Source: Sipunculus nudus (taxonomy: Eukaryota; Annelida; Sipuncula; Golfingiida; Sipunculidae). Taken from it: a DNA stretch of 64,000 nucleotides. The notes beneath the pieces were generated by a model. It ran no database searches, was not told the origin of the DNA, and saw nothing but the letters and a program-made list of their open reading frames with translations. This document shows positions 11,644 through 24,107 of the stretch, piece after piece. The stretch spans positions 23,803,979 through 23,867,978 of the forward strand of contig CM049321.1 in NCBI GenBank assembly GCA_026874595.1. Reading direction: 5' to 3'. The position numbers were made by a program, and so were the translations under genes. The stretch's first letter is position 1; each line of letters begins with the position of its first letter.

Positions 11644-14600
11644 ACAAGTGATCCAGGGGTCATGACGCTCAGCTGACCAGGAAGACATTGACAAAAGTAA
11701 TTTTATCATCTGAATGTCAAATTTGAATGAAATACTTTTTCCAAACTTGACCTTTTGTATAAAATCATCCAATATTCATTCGGGTACTATGGAGCTCTGT
11801 AGCATGAAGGATATGGGTAACAGACACCTATTTTCAAGGTTTACAAGATGACTTCTCAGGGGTCTCCCAGCATATCAAAAAATAAAATTCTAGGTCCAGT
11901 TATTATGATTTGTGCCCTGTTAACAAACCCAAATGTTTATTCTGGGGGGTATTTCAAAGCCGCATAGGATGAAGGATATGGGTAACAGAGATGTAATTTC
12001 AGGTGCACAAGGAGACTTTTCAGGGGCCTCCCAGCATATCAAGAAAGGAGATTCTAGGTCAAGTCATTATAATTTGTGCTCTGTTAACAGATGACCAAAT
12101 CTTTATTCTGGGGAGTACTTCGGAGCCCCAGAGCATGAAGGATATGGGTAACAGGGACCTTATTTCGGGTTTCCATGTAGACCTTTTATGGGCTTCCCTG
12201 GAGGTGAGGACAGAAGATTCTAGGTCCAGTCATTATGATTTGTGCCCTGTTAATATATGACCAAATCTTTATTCTGGGGGGTACTTCAGAGCCCCATAGC
12301 TCACAGAATATGGGTAACAGGGACCTTATTTCGGGTTTCCATGTAGACCTTTTATGGGCTTCCCTGGAGGTGAGGACAGAAGATTCTAGGTCCAGTCATT
12401 ATGATTTGTGCCCTTTTTACAGATGACCAAATGTTTAAAGATCACAAAAGTAGAGAAAAAAAATCGTAAAAAATAAAAAAAAATATAGGTGGCGCCACCA
12501 ATCTCCAGAAATTGATGAAACACTCCATGATCAATATCCATGCAAAGAATCATGGTGATTAATGCATTAGTTGTTCAGATACTTGAGCTTTTGTATTAAA
12601 TTTTGCATTATTCTGGGGGGTACTTCAGAACCCCATAGCTCGAAGAATATAGGTCACAGTGACCTAATTTCAGGTTTACAAGGAGAATTTCCATAGACCT
12701 CCCAGGATTTCAAGTAAGAAGATTCCCGGTCTAGCGGTTACGATTTGTGCCCTGTTAACAGACAGACGCCTGGATGGCCGGACGGACGACAGACAAAAGG
12801 TGATCCCTACAGCTCAGATGACTTTCAGTCAGCTGAGCTAAAAATTGAAAAAATACAGGTGGCGCCACCAGAATGCAGAAACTGATGAAACATTTCATGA
12901 TCAATATACATGCAAAGAATCATGGTGATCAATATAATAATTGTTAAGATACTTGAGCTTTTGTATCAAATTTTCCATTATTCTGGGGGGTACTTCGGAG
13001 CCCCATAGCTCAGAGGTTATGGGTAACAGAGACCTAATTTCAAGTTTTTAAGGAAACTTTCCATGGGCCTCTCAGCATGTCAAGAGAGAAGATTCTAGGT
13101 CCGGTTGTTACGATTTGTGCCATGTTAACAGATGACCGCATCTTATGAGGTCTCAAAAATAGAGAAAAAAATTCATAAAAATAAAAAAAATACAGGTGGC
13201 GCCACCATACTGCAGAAACTGATGACACATTCCATGATTAATATCCATGCAAAGAATCATGGTGATCACTGCAATAGTTGTTTAGATACTTGAGCTTTTG
13301 TATCAAATTGTCAATTATTCTGAGGGATACTTCAGATGACTTACAGTCAGCTGAGCTAAAAACACTTAAGGGTCAGTATCCATGCAAAAACATGATGATC
13401 TCCGTATTAGTTGTTCAGATACTTCAGCTTTTGTATCAAATTGTCCATTATTCTGAGGGATACTTCAGAGTCCTATTGCTTGAAGGATATGGGTAACAGA
13501 GACCTAATTTCAAGTTTCCACAGGCACTCTTTATGGGCCTCCTTGCATGACAAGAATGAAGTTTCTAGGTCCAGTTGTTGCAATTTGTACCCTCTTGATA
13601 GATAACATAGGTGGCACCACCAGTCTGCAGGAACTGATGGAACATCTCATAATCAATATGTATGCCAAAAATCATGACCATCAGTGATGTAGTTATTGAG
13701 ATATTGAAGTTTTTGTATGAAATTTTTGACTACTATGGGGGGGTACTTTGGGGCCCCATAGCTCGAAGGATATGGGTAACAGAGACCTAATTTCTGGTTT
13801 CCATGGAGACTTTTCATAGGTCTTCTAGTGTGTTGAGAATGAAGATTCTAGGTCCAGTCGTTACTATTTGTGCCATGCTAACAGATGACAGCATCCTTAA
13901 AGGTCTCAAAAATAGAGGAAAAAATCGTAAAAAATCGAACGATACAGGTGGCGCCACCAGTCTGCAGGAACAGATGACACATCTCATGATCAATAGTTAT
14001 GCCACAAATCATGACCATCATTCAAGTATTAAATGAGATATTGAAGTTTTTGTATGAAATTTTTTACTTTTCTTGGGGGTACTTTAGGGCTCCATAGCTC
14101 AAAGAATATGGGTAACAGAGACCTAATTTTGGTTTCCATGGAGACTTTTCATAGGTCTCTCAGTGTGTCGAGAATGAAGATTCTAGGTCCAGTCGTTATG
14201 ATTTGTGCCACGTTAACAGATGACAGCATCCTTAAAGGTCTCAAAAATAGAGGAAAAAAATCGTAAAAAATCAAACAATACAGGTGGCGCCACAAGTCTG
14301 CAGGAACTGATGGAACATTTCATAATCAATATGTATGCCAAAAATCATGACCATCAGTGATGTAGTTATTGAGATATTGAAGTTTTTGTATGAAATCTTT
14401 GACTACTCTGGGGGGGGGGGGGGTACTTTGGGGCCCCATAGCTCGAAGGATATAGTTAACAGAGACCTAATTTCTGGTTTCCAAGGATATTTTTCATGGA
14501 CCTCTCAGTGTGTCAAGAATGAAGATTCTAGGTCCAGTTGTTACGATTTGTGCCATGCTAACAGATGACAGCATCCTTAAAGGTCTCAAAAATAGAGGAA

Positions 14601-15678
14601 AAAATCGTAAAAAATCGTAAATAATCGAACAATAAAGGTGGCACCACCAGTCTGCAGGAAGTGATGACACATCTCATGATCAATAGTTATGCCACAAATC
14701 ATGACCATCAGTCAAGTAGTTAATGAGATATTGAAGTTTTTGTATGAAATTTTTTACTTTTCTTGGGGGTACTTTGGGGCTCCATAGCTCGAAGAATATG
14801 GGTAACAGAGACCTAATTTTGGTTTCCATGGAGACTTTTCACAGGTCTCTCAGTGTGTCAAGAATAAAGATTCTAGGTCCAGTCTTTACGATTTGTGCCT
14901 TGTTAACAGATGTTTACATTTTGAAAGGTCTCAAAAATAGAGAAAAAAATTCGTAAAAAATTGAACAATACAGGTGGCGCCACCAGTCTGCAGGAAGTGA
15001 TGGAACATCTCATGATCAATATGTATGACAAAAATCATGACCATCAGTCAAGTATTTAATGAGATATTGAAGTTTTTGTTTGAAATTTTTTACTTTTCTG
15101 GGGGGTAGTTTGGGGCCCCATAGCTGGAAGGATATGGGTAACAGAGACCTAATTTCTGGTTTCCATGGAGACTTTCCATAGGTCTCTCAGTGTGTCGAGA
15201 ATGAAGATTCTAAGTCCAGTCATTACGATTTGTGCCTTGTTAACAGATGTTCACATTTTTAAAGGTCTCAAAAATAGAGAAAAAAATTCGTAAAAAATCG
15301 AAAAATACAGGTGGCACCACCAGTCTTCAGGAACTGATGGAACCTCTCATGATCAATATGTATGCCAAAAATCATGACCATCAGTCAAGTAGTTAATGAG
15401 ATATTGAAGTTTTTGTATGAAATTTTGGACTTTCTGGGGGGTACTTCGGGGCCCCATAGCTCGAAGGATATGGGTAACAGAGACCTAATTTCTGGTTTCC
15501 AAGGAGATTTTTCATGGACCCTCCCAGGATGTCAAGTCAGAAGATTCCAGTTCTAGCGGTTACGATTTGTGCCTGGTTAACGGACAGACAGACGGACAGA
15601 CAGACGGCACGACAGACAGATGGACGACGGACAAAGAGTGATCGCTATAGCTCAGATGACTTTCAGTCAGCTGAGCTA
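11644..15678 (+). mobile_element. array A: 336-bp units with GGTGGCGCCACC
   Basis: A 5' end ACAAGTGATCC..GGTCATGACGCTCAGCTGACC (11644-11678) is followed by diverged tandem units and a 3' hairpin TAGCTCAGATGAC..AGTCAGCTGAGCTA (15648-15678). Extra 3' hairpins at 12811-12840 and 13331-13358 show fused or nested copies. Palindrome sites lie at 12488, 12858, 13195, 13610, 13947, 14283, 14637, 14973 and 15310. Spacings are mostly 336-337 bp, and five sites are perfect. Unit phrases include ATGGGTAACAGAGACCTAATT, GATTCTAGGTCCAG and GGGGCCCCATAGCTC. Short open frames are shadows of the repeat. No transposase was seen, so it would be non-autonomous; Helitron-like by its terminal hairpin, but unproven. 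Confidence 0.85.
14410..14423. repeat. poly-G tract (14 G)
   Basis: Replaces the TCTGGGGGG-TACTT motif of the array unit. Other units have 4-7 G at this place, so the tract expanded within one copy. Confidence 0.9.
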
Positions 15679-15689
15679 AAAACACATGG

Positions 15690-16605
15690 AAACATGAGCT
15701 TTAATAATTATATGACTGGTAGTGAGATTTTTTTTGGTTTTTGACTTTTGTTTACTGAGCTAACTTTCAAAAATGCTTTTCAATAATGATGGCTGTTTCC
15801 TTTGTCATGTCTTCGGGACTTTACACAGGCACAATTCACAACATTAAACCGAGAAGATGCAGGCACTTTCTACTGAGATTTAATTAAGACCAACATGTCA
15901 AGGACCCTTTTAATTGTCATTATTAATTCATTCAATAAAGAAGTTCAAATTTCGTAATAATAGCCATACTGATTGCAATTACACATATTTTATTCAGAGG
16001 AATAACTTCAGCAGTTTCACAACACTGATTATGCCACTTCCATGTTTTTCCCACTGTTTAATCAAACAAAGATTAAACTAAAAAGGTAATGTAAGAGGAA
16101 AGTTCATTCAAACATGTGTTGTTGTCTGGAGGTATGATAGCCCCGCAATTTCTTAATATGTGACATATTGACATGCGTTTATCAGCCCATTGACAGTGAA
16201 CATTCACACTAAAACTAATATTTCTCAGCAATCCTGAAAGTTGGGTGCTTACTGATCAGTCATATTGTTGGTTACCATGCAAATACTAGTGACACCTATA
16301 CAGTTGCCGTTATGTTAAGGCAAACAGGTACTTCCCATTGGATAAAAAAAGTTGACGTGTGTCACGGATAAAATCTCATTTACCTATAAATCTGTATATT
16401 TTTATCTGAAAATTCATACTTAACATTTCTGATCAATGCTTGCAAAGATGAAGATCAACACCTTGATCCTTGGAAATCTTGCATCTACTACAACTTAATG
16501 TTTGCACATTTTATTGTTGTTTTCAACGCTTTGAGATACTGAAGGTCGCAACAAAGCACATAACAAAATAGTTTCAAGAAATCAGAAATATTCAAGTAAT
16601 ATGGA
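15690..16605. other. non-coding stretch, nothing recognised
   Basis: Sequence following the 3' hairpin of array A. No exon-like frame, RNA gene or repeat unit was recognised. Confidence 0.4.
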
Positions 16606-16610
16606 CGGCT

Positions 16611-16690
16611 TCTGTTGAACAGCGGTAAAGCGCAGGACTCAAAGCCAGGAGATCGTGATTCGAAACTCAGCCGAGGCAGTGAGATTTTTC
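16611..16690 (+). mobile_element. tRNA-derived SINE head (probable)
   Basis: Contains an A-box-like CAGCGGTAAAGCGCAGGACT and a B-box-like GTGATTCGAAACTC at the spacing seen in tRNA genes, with CTCAAAG in the anticodon-loop position. No intact cloverleaf or acceptor stem could be closed, so a SINE head is more likely than a functional tRNA. The following 250 bp (including the small palindrome CCTGGTACACACCAGG near 16858) may be its body. Confidence 0.45.
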
Positions 16691-16974
16691 ACGGTCGACC
16701 CCCACCCAGGGTGAGCGCTCTGCAGGCTTAATGGGGAGGCATGTGTCCAACAATCATGTTTCACTCACAAACGTGTGCGCCTTTCTGGGGTTCCTCAGTG
16801 TTATGACCCAGCAATAGGGATGACACACACCCAGGACCCGCAGAAGTACTACACTGATCCTGGTACACACCAGGATAAAAGGGTATGCTCCTGTCACGTA
16901 GTCGGAAAACGAAATAGAACTCTGCAGATGTACATAGTAATAGTTAAGCAAGTATTAAACACATGGAGGCGGTA

Positions 16975-18180
16975 ACCTCCACCCAAACATGAAGTTAGAA
17001 GACTTTTTTTCTTAAATTTGCAAATATACTTGCAGACATACTTTCAAAATACTCACCCAATAAGCAAATATATTTGAAGAATACAGCTTCATGGTGGTAG
17101 GAGTTACTATACATCACCAATAATGCTAGAATGTGATATGATTCAACATAAACTTAAATATCAGAGAGGTCATGCCATCTTTGTGTGTGCTTACAAACAA
17201 AAGTTGGGTAACCAGTTATCGATACATTTTTGGTATTTAAACAAAGATAAATTAATTATTTTAATAGGTAAATATGAAATGATTTGTCACATGCAGACAA
17301 AGCGTACTATATGTTAAAACATATATCTTTTTTTCACATAATAATGTTCCTCATTAAAAGTATAAGTCAACAGATATATACCTATCAAATTTAAAAATGC
17401 TTCAATTTGACATAAAATAATTGATGTCAGTGTACAAAACCCTTCAGTGTGAAAATGTGACTTGTTGAAGATACATGATCTGAGGACAGAGGTGCATAGC
17501 TTAGCCTATTGGTACCAGATAATTCCTATGCCATCCAAATAATTATTTTACCAAAATTATGCTATTTCTTATTTTTGGTTAACCCATAAGACATTGCAAA
17601 ATATTTCTAGTATCCAGATTTTTACATCACTTCCACATATTATCTAAGAAATCTCATTAGAAAACCCATTTCAATCATGGGCAATTGATGTTAACTTTTC
17701 AGGAGGAGGATTTTAGAAGTATACATTGAGTCATTTTTTAAATTATTGAATACATATCTTAAATAGGAAGAAATTGGCTACACTTATTAAGTAAGTAGAT
17801 TTTCTCTACTTATGATCTTGACAAGCATGTGATCTTTTATTTTTGCTTATAAGTTGATGGGTTTACAATTTGTCTATGATAATGATAACCGGCATGCAAA
17901 GGGTTTAAAGATTTACAAAATAATTGGTATCGTTCTTTGATTTAGTTCAGGCATAGGCGGCTATTAGGCGTTGTTAAGCCAAACGTGACCGACCCTGGTT
18001 GACTAATGTGGTAACTTACTGATTTGTGTTTCTTTCAGCATATTTGTGGGTTTTCCTCTTCCACTCTTTTTAAATCCAAGCATTTTGGTAGCAAAAACTG
18101 AAGACATGCCATTTTAATTATGAATTCTGTGGCAGGGGTTTAAAATGTTAAAATCCCCATTTATCCCACACACATTCAAA
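16975..18180. other. non-coding stretch, nothing recognised
   Basis: AT-rich sequence with only short chance frames. No repeat family or exon was recognised. Confidence 0.4.
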
Positions 18181-18183
18181 ACA

Positions 18184-18300
18184 TTGGGGGGTATAATACA
18201 ACGGGCCATACCCCCCTTGTCAAATATTTGGGGGTATATATACCCCCCATCCCCCCCCCCCCCCCCGGGATCTATGCCTATGACTATATTTACAACACAT
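18184..18300. repeat. GGGGGTATA/TACCCCC element with poly-C (16 C)
   Basis: Repeated GGGGGGTATA and TACCCCCC blocks and a C run at 18251-18266. Related G/C-run contexts are at 11.4 kb and 48.0 kb, suggesting a dispersed short element. Confidence 0.65.
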
Positions 18301-18359
18301 GAAATCATTTTATAAAATACATCAGTATCTTTAAATGATCCTTTTTTTAAGATTTATAA

Positions 18360-19160
18360 TTTTAAATTCATGTTTTACTGAACTTCCAGATTATCAACCC
18401 GCAGCCTGCCCTGCCCCAGACAGACTTTAAATATTTTTGCCTGCCCCACCCCACACTTTCTTAGATGTAACCCACCCAGCACCCCATCAAAAGTGGGGGT
18501 TTGCAGGCTGTGGGCCAAAACCTGCCAAACACAGGGCCCTAGAGGGCAATAGGGCTTATTTAGGCGAGGTGCCAGGCCAGGGTGCTGTCAGTTTAAAGGG
18601 AACCAATCACCTTTAAAGCATGTTGAATTAAAACACAAAAAGAGCTTTTCCCGGCCTTTCAAATAAATCTGTACCAAAATATTGCCTTGAAACTGTTTGC
18701 TTAAAAACAATGGACCTGGCACAATCACAGCTGTCAATATAAACACAGCGCATGGGGCTGTGTGGATCGCACAGCCACTATACTTGTCAATCAGGACTGA
18801 CTGATTTGGCCCAGAAAATGTAATACATGTATTACAGGTTTTGCCAGGAAACTTTTGTATAGAGCAAAACTAAACTGACAGTGTGAAAGAATAGGCATAA
18901 TATATATTGCTCCTGATTATGTCTTTTAAAGAAAATGAAACAAAACTGGCTGTGCTAGGTGGTTCTCATTGGTTTGGATCTGTTTTACTAGAAATTGGAA
19001 CATGGCTACAATAAAACAGGCCAAAAGGGGGTGTCTTTTTCTGCATGAATATATAGAGACACGTGCTACTTTTTTTTTTAATAAACAAAACATGACATGC
19101 TCCCATGGGAACTAGGCTAGGATACCTCCAAGGCAGCAGCTGAACTAGCCCAAACATTCA
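18360..19160. other. non-coding; possible dispersed repeat
   Basis: 18390-18540 is rich in GCCTGCCC/CCCAGC phrases with partial inverted symmetry (CCCGCAGCCTGCC and GCAGGCTGTGGGCC). No protein relic was recognised. Confidence 0.35.
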
Positions 19161-19182
19161 GACTCCATTCAGGAATGGAGTC
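19161..19182. repeat. perfect hairpin, 10-bp arms
   Basis: GACTCCATTC and GAATGGAGTC separated by AG. A second small palindrome (CACCTGTTGGTG) follows at once. The 560-bp open frame starting beside it lacks protein-like features and is not called as a gene. Confidence 0.6.
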
Positions 19183-19844
19183 CGAACACCTGTTGGTGAG
19201 AGTTTCCCCTCTTATTGGCTCTTATTGGACCACAACCCCAAAAGCGTATCACTTGCAAATTAACAAGGGGATCTATGCAAATTACCTAAAAACACCCAAA
19301 TATGGTGGTTCCCTCATAAATCCCCCAAGAATAGATCCCTCCTTAGCCTTTCCAACATGCCTTGCCAAGTTGCAAACAAGAGCCAATGGAGGTAATCAGT
19401 GTCTGAATTTCTTGAGAGTAAGTGCCAATAATTTAATACATATTGAACATTTAAGTTACAATTTATTTCTCATCAGAGTCAACACAGCTGGATTATGTGT
19501 AATATGTAGAGGTTGTTGCATAACGCCGAATATCATAGTCCGCACCGCTTTGGTCAGATCTGACCAAGCTTTAGAGGGTAAACTCTCCACCTTAGGAGCT
19601 GTAACGCAAACAAGAAAGAACAAATATAATTGTTTGCATTACAGGCCTGTAGCTACAGTTGAACATGTGACTGGTAACATGACCTCTAGGCACAGTCTGC
19701 CCCAGTCTATTTTTTTAAAAACAAGTAGCCCATGAGCCATGACCCTCAGCTGAACATGAAATACAGGTGATGCACGTAGTAATCATAAATTTTATGATCT
19801 ATTAAAAATATTTGTAAAGGAACCTTGAACTATGAGACGAATGA

Positions 19845-20612
19845 CTTTCAGAGTGCTCCAAATCAGGCATTTTGTTCAAGATTTGTCCAAGACTTCCGTG
19901 CATGATGTTAGAAGATTCAAAGCCTAAAGATATATTTTTTGCCGAGTCAGTGTGGGTCCTTCTTAATACCCAAAACACTGGTGTTTTGGGTATGTGTGAC
20001 GAAACACCACGAAACACCCTTTAAAATTCAAATTTGAAGCAAAACACTGGCAACGGTTAATAAATTATCATCTGTTTGCAAATGTCAATTAACGCTTAAA
20101 TGTGCCACTATTTAGTAAAATAAAAAAAGCTATAGTGTTTTGTACAATTGACAAGTGATCTCCTTGATTGTGACTTGCACCACTAGGTGGCATAAATTGC
20201 TGCAGTGTCGGCCAGTGACTCGACTACAGCACTAAACCCTTGTTTTATCATTATGTCATAAATATATGACACAATACTGCAAAGATATATTTATCAGATG
20301 ACTATTTATCGATTGGTGTTATGTTTTGGTGTCTGATATGAAGTTAACTGGGTGTTTCATGGTGTTTGGTCACATTTATCCAAAACACCAGTGTTTTGGG
20401 TGTTTAGTGGGACCGTTCAGGGTCTGTCTGTCTTCGTGCTTAAAATCGTGTTTTCAGCCTGTAGGTCACAAAATATAGGTCACCATGACCTTATTTCAGG
20501 TGTCTATGATGATTTGTCTGGGACTTCCCTGAATGGACAGTTAGAAGTTCTAGGTCTAACGTTTACGAATTGTCGAAGTCCCTTGTCCATGTGGGGTCTG
20601 ACTTAATACCCC
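19845..20612. repeat. repeat with paired CCAAAACAC/GTGTTTTGG palindromes
   Basis: TACCCAAAACAC-TG-GTGTTTTGGGTA sits at 19967-19992. A shorter version, CCAAAACAC-CA-GTGTTTTGG, is at 20380-20399. Around the palindromes the two loci match as inverted copies (GGTGTTTC.TGGTGTTTGGTCAC). Outside them 19845-19970 and 20505-20612 match in direct orientation (GACTTCC..TTAGAAG, ending CTTAATACC). This mixed arrangement suggests repeated insertion or rearrangement of one element family. Confidence 0.55.
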
Positions 20613-22430
20613 AATGGACCCAAACGGGCCTGAACGGGCCCGAACGGACCACTGAATTACCCCAACGGGACTAAGAATAACTCCAACGGACCTGTTCATT
20701 ACTCCACCGGATCAATTGGTTATATTAATTTATTATTGAGTGTATATATAAATTGTCTAATAATAAAAAAATGGAAAATAACCCTGACGGGACTAGGAGT
20801 GACCCCAACGCCATTAAGAATGACCCCCAACAGACCTGTTAATTACCCCAAGCACCAGCTGGTTATATTAACTTATTATTGTGTGTATATAAATTGTCTA
20901 ATGATATAAAAAAAAAGTAGAAAATAACCCCAATGGGAATAGGAATGACCCCAATGGACCCCAACGGATGTGTTAATTACCCCCAATGGACCAATTTGTT
21001 GTATTAAATTTAACATCCTTTATTAACCTGTATTGACTAGATCTTAAATTATTGATAAAAAAATGAGAAGGGTTTATTCATAGCAAACACGCATATATAC
21101 ACGAAAAATGTCAGGACTGTGAATCATGTTGTTTTAATTATCAATGTCAGCTCATAATAATGCATCAATAAAAGTGGTAAAATTTATATAGGTTAAAAAT
21201 ATATCCCAATGCAATAAAAGGAGCCAAACAGAACATAACTATTAAAAACAATATCCATAATACAGTCATCCATGCATATTACACATGAGGATGAGTTCAT
21301 TTGGTTAAATGGCCAAGTATATTTCCCACTTGATTATCCTTCTTAGATAACAGAACCACTCTAAGTCTACTCAACCCTGGAATTAACTGGCATACATATA
21401 CACAACATATATAAAACAATTCATAATTATAACTCATTTGTGAGAAAAGTGATATGTTCAAGTAAGCTGCCAAGAATGTTTTTCAGGTGTGACAGGATAA
21501 AAGTTATAGTGGTTGTCTTTATTGGACTTAATCACAGTTATCAAGAAGAAAGATATTTTGTTTGATAAAGGGTAATATGTGATAAAAGAATATTGGATAA
21601 AACTTTTTGCAATAACTTCAAGATAATATATAAAATATAGTTTACCCACATATGCTTTAAAGTATTTCTATTTTGTGTCAAAACAATAATTCAGTGAATG
21701 TTTCAAGGCCTGATACTACAAACATATATGTGCAATGTTCATATATGATGATGACAGCCAGTTTTGACATTCCATAAGAGAAAAGTACATAAATTTTAAC
21801 ATTATGTAATGATATATCATCATTAGTGTAGCCATCATGCACTTATATATATATGAGAACCAGACTAGATATATTTTGTTTGCAGTTTTTCTCTTAATAA
21901 ATTTAACTAGTTGACCTTTCTAATTCTAGCATGACTGATACTAGTGAACCATACCTCTATATATTATATATTTTTTTAAAGTAACTGAATGTAATTAATT
22001 ACTTTGCCAAAGTAATTGTGCTTTAATCATTCCTTTGTAAAATAAAAGTAATTTGTAATTTAAATTGGGATTTTTTAAAGTAATTGTAATTATATATGTG
22101 AGTGTGTGTGTGTGTGTGTGGTTTCTCTTGCTGTCTTATATATTATGTATGGATGACCATATTATGGATAGAATTTCTGAACATTTATGTTCTGTTTGCC
22201 TACGTCTGCTGGGGTCAGTTGAGGTCATTCCTAGTCCTGTTGGGGTCATTTTCCATTTTTTTTATGATTAGACAACTGATCGATATATACACTCAATAAT
22301 TAAGTTAATATAACCAATTGGTTCGTTTGAGTAATAAACTGGTCTGTTGGGGTCATTCTTAGTTTCGTTGGGGTAATTCATAGGTCCGTTGGGGCCCGTT
22401 TGGGTCCGTCGGGGTATTAAGTCAGACCCG
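20594..22430. mobile_element. 1.84-kb foldback element with ~230-bp TIRs
   Basis: The left end starts GGGTCTGACTTAATACCCC, then GGACCCAAACGGGCC. The right end is the reverse complement (GGCCCGTTTGGGTCC..GGGGTATTAAGTCAGACCC). The similarity runs about 230 bp inward, including GGTTATATTAA and ATGGAAAAT blocks. The left side has extra direct copies of the subterminal unit (GACCCCAACGG-type blocks near 20680, 20790, 20830 and 20950). The interior (21.0-22.1 kb) is AT-rich and non-coding. Non-autonomous DNA element; superfamily not determined, target duplication not evident. Confidence 0.75.
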
Positions 22431-22462
22431 TCCGAGTGTTATTATCGCGATATATCAGGGAG

Positions 22463-22565
22463 CGAGTATAGAATCCGGCCTACATCACGGTGGACGAGGT
22501 TATGGGTGTAAACGGAAGGACGTAATGATGTTTAAGATCTTAATGTAGGCCGGATTTTATACTCG
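22463..22565. mobile_element. MITE, 103 bp, GAGTATAGAATCCGGCC termini
   Basis: Terminal inverted repeats CGAGTATAGAATCCGGCC (from 22463) and GGCCGGATTTTATACTCG (to 22565). The inner phrase GGTTATGGGTGTA and CGTAATGATGTTTA recur in the longer cousin at 53147-53361. It sits only ~30 bp outside the 1.84-kb foldback element. Confidence 0.75.
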
Positions 22566-22962
22566 GGCCCAGTTGTATACTGCCTATAGGCTAAAGGCTC
22601 ACCTTCCAAACCTTCAAAAGATTAAAAGCCCGGCGCGAGATAGCATCTGACTGGGCCTTGGGCTTTCGAGATTATTTGTGAGCGATAATAAATCGTTAGT
22701 GCTACTAAAATAGAGACGTTTCCTTCGAAATTATTGGGGTATTTTAATACTCTTGGAGATCTCAGACTGTTGCATTCTCGAAAAACGCGGGCCAATTTTG
22801 GTCCGAACCAACGTACTGACCAATTTCTCGGACCCTCTTCCAACGCGTGTATGTTCACGAACCGTTATGAAATATACTAAACAAAACATTTACTAATGCC
22901 ACACTTTCTTGCAATTAAATTATTAGTCAACCTTCTAAAAGAACACGTGATTTTCAGTTGGA

Positions 22963-22994
22963 TATATATATTTATATATATATATATATATATA
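22963..22994. repeat. TA-rich microsatellite
   Basis: Short interrupted TA run (ATATATATTTATATATA). Confidence 0.8.
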
Positions 22995-23264
22995 AATGGA
23001 TGTATGCTCGATAAATCAATAAATGGCTCTTTGTACATGGATACATGGTTTTCATTTATATAGCGCTGGTAAATAAACCTATAAACCACTGCCATCATCT
23101 GTCCAGCATCTAGCTGACGCTGAACTTTCTTATGATAATAAATTTTCCAGAAAAAAAAAACAAATATTTAAAATTAATTGCACAATATAAATCTGCGAAA
23201 CTGATTTAATAAATTTAACATATAGCAAATCGGGCTATATCTCACAAACAGAACAGTGCCAGAG

Positions 23265-23540
23265 ATGTAGGATTCGAATACGGACTCGAGTCCACCTTTT
23301 CAAAGGGCTTGGACTCTTATGTAGACTCGAGGGTCATGGACCCGGACTTGTACACGGACTCGGAGGTATAAGGACTCAAGAAATCAGGCCGAGACCATCA
23401 CTATAGTCAACTAGAAAATATTAACAGAATATTACAAAAAAGACTATATATACACACTAAGCTTTATAGCTAGGCAACAATAGCTAACTAGCTGTAATTA
23501 AACATTCAAGGAAAAACCATGTATAAACTAACTTTCTAAT
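23265..23540 (+). repeat. GGACTCGAGTCC dispersed repeat, copy 1
   Basis: Shares with 31155-31450 and 48860-49110 the order GACTCGAGTCC, CTTTTCAAAGGG-like block, GGACTCGGAGGT, ACTCAAGAAATCAGGCCGAG, then an AT-rich tail with AGAATATTACAAA and GTATAAACTAACTT. All three copies are in the same orientation. No coding content. Confidence 0.7.
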
Positions 23541-23544
23541 TAGC

Positions 23545-24107
23545 CTTTTCATCGTGGATGTTAAAATTCTCAGTAAAATACTGTGTAACAGGTTAAAAAG
23601 AATTTTGCCTCAATTAATTATAGGTCACCAGTGTGCATTTATATCGGGGAGGTACATTGGAGAACCACTACGAATTATATCAGATGCCATGAGATATACA
23701 GAACAAGAAAATATTTCCGGTATAATGACGGCTGCTGATTTTGAAGCTGCATTTGACTTAGTTGATCACGTATTTTTGATTGGAGTTTTAGAAAAGATGT
23801 GTTTCAATAATTCCTTTATAAGATGAATTCAGGTCTTACATATAATAATCTAGGACACTGCATAATCAATAATGGGACGTCTTCAGGATATTTTCCTCTG
23901 AAACGAGGAATTAGGCAAGGAGACCCGATTGCTTCTCCTTTATTTATATTGGTAATTTAGGTGATGGCCTGAATGGTCCGTCAAAATAAAGATATTTAAA
24001 AGGACTTATGGTCGCAAAGAACGAAAGAAACGGTGGTTTTTTTGCGGATCACAGTACATATTTCCCTTTATGACGAACACTCGCTTAAAATGCTCTTTGA
24101 TATCATG
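23545..24107 (+). mobile_element. L1-like LINE relic, reverse-transcriptase part
   Basis: Translation gives VKILSKILCNRLKRILP, GHQCAFISGRYIGE, then DFEAAFDLVDHVFL (the first catalytic Asp motif). After a frameshift near 23840 it gives GYFPLKRGIRQGDPIASPLF, a classic non-LTR reverse-transcriptase block. Near 24045 the FADD catalytic box appears as FADHSTYF, with the second Asp changed to His, followed by stops. The element is dead and truncated at its 5' end; endonuclease and ORF1 were not seen. It continues at 24316 after a nested insertion. Confidence 0.8.

Noticed and set aside
11644-15678. Many 60-85 codon frames in array A
   Set aside because: They recur with the repeat unit, break at different places in each copy and match no protein.
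16611-16690. Functional tRNA gene
   Set aside because: A and B boxes are present but the acceptor and D arms do not pair; a SINE head fits better.
19175-19735. 186-codon plus-strand open frame
   Set aside because: Long for chance, but composition is irregular, no domain is recognisable, and it starts inside a hairpin of a repeat-rich stretch.
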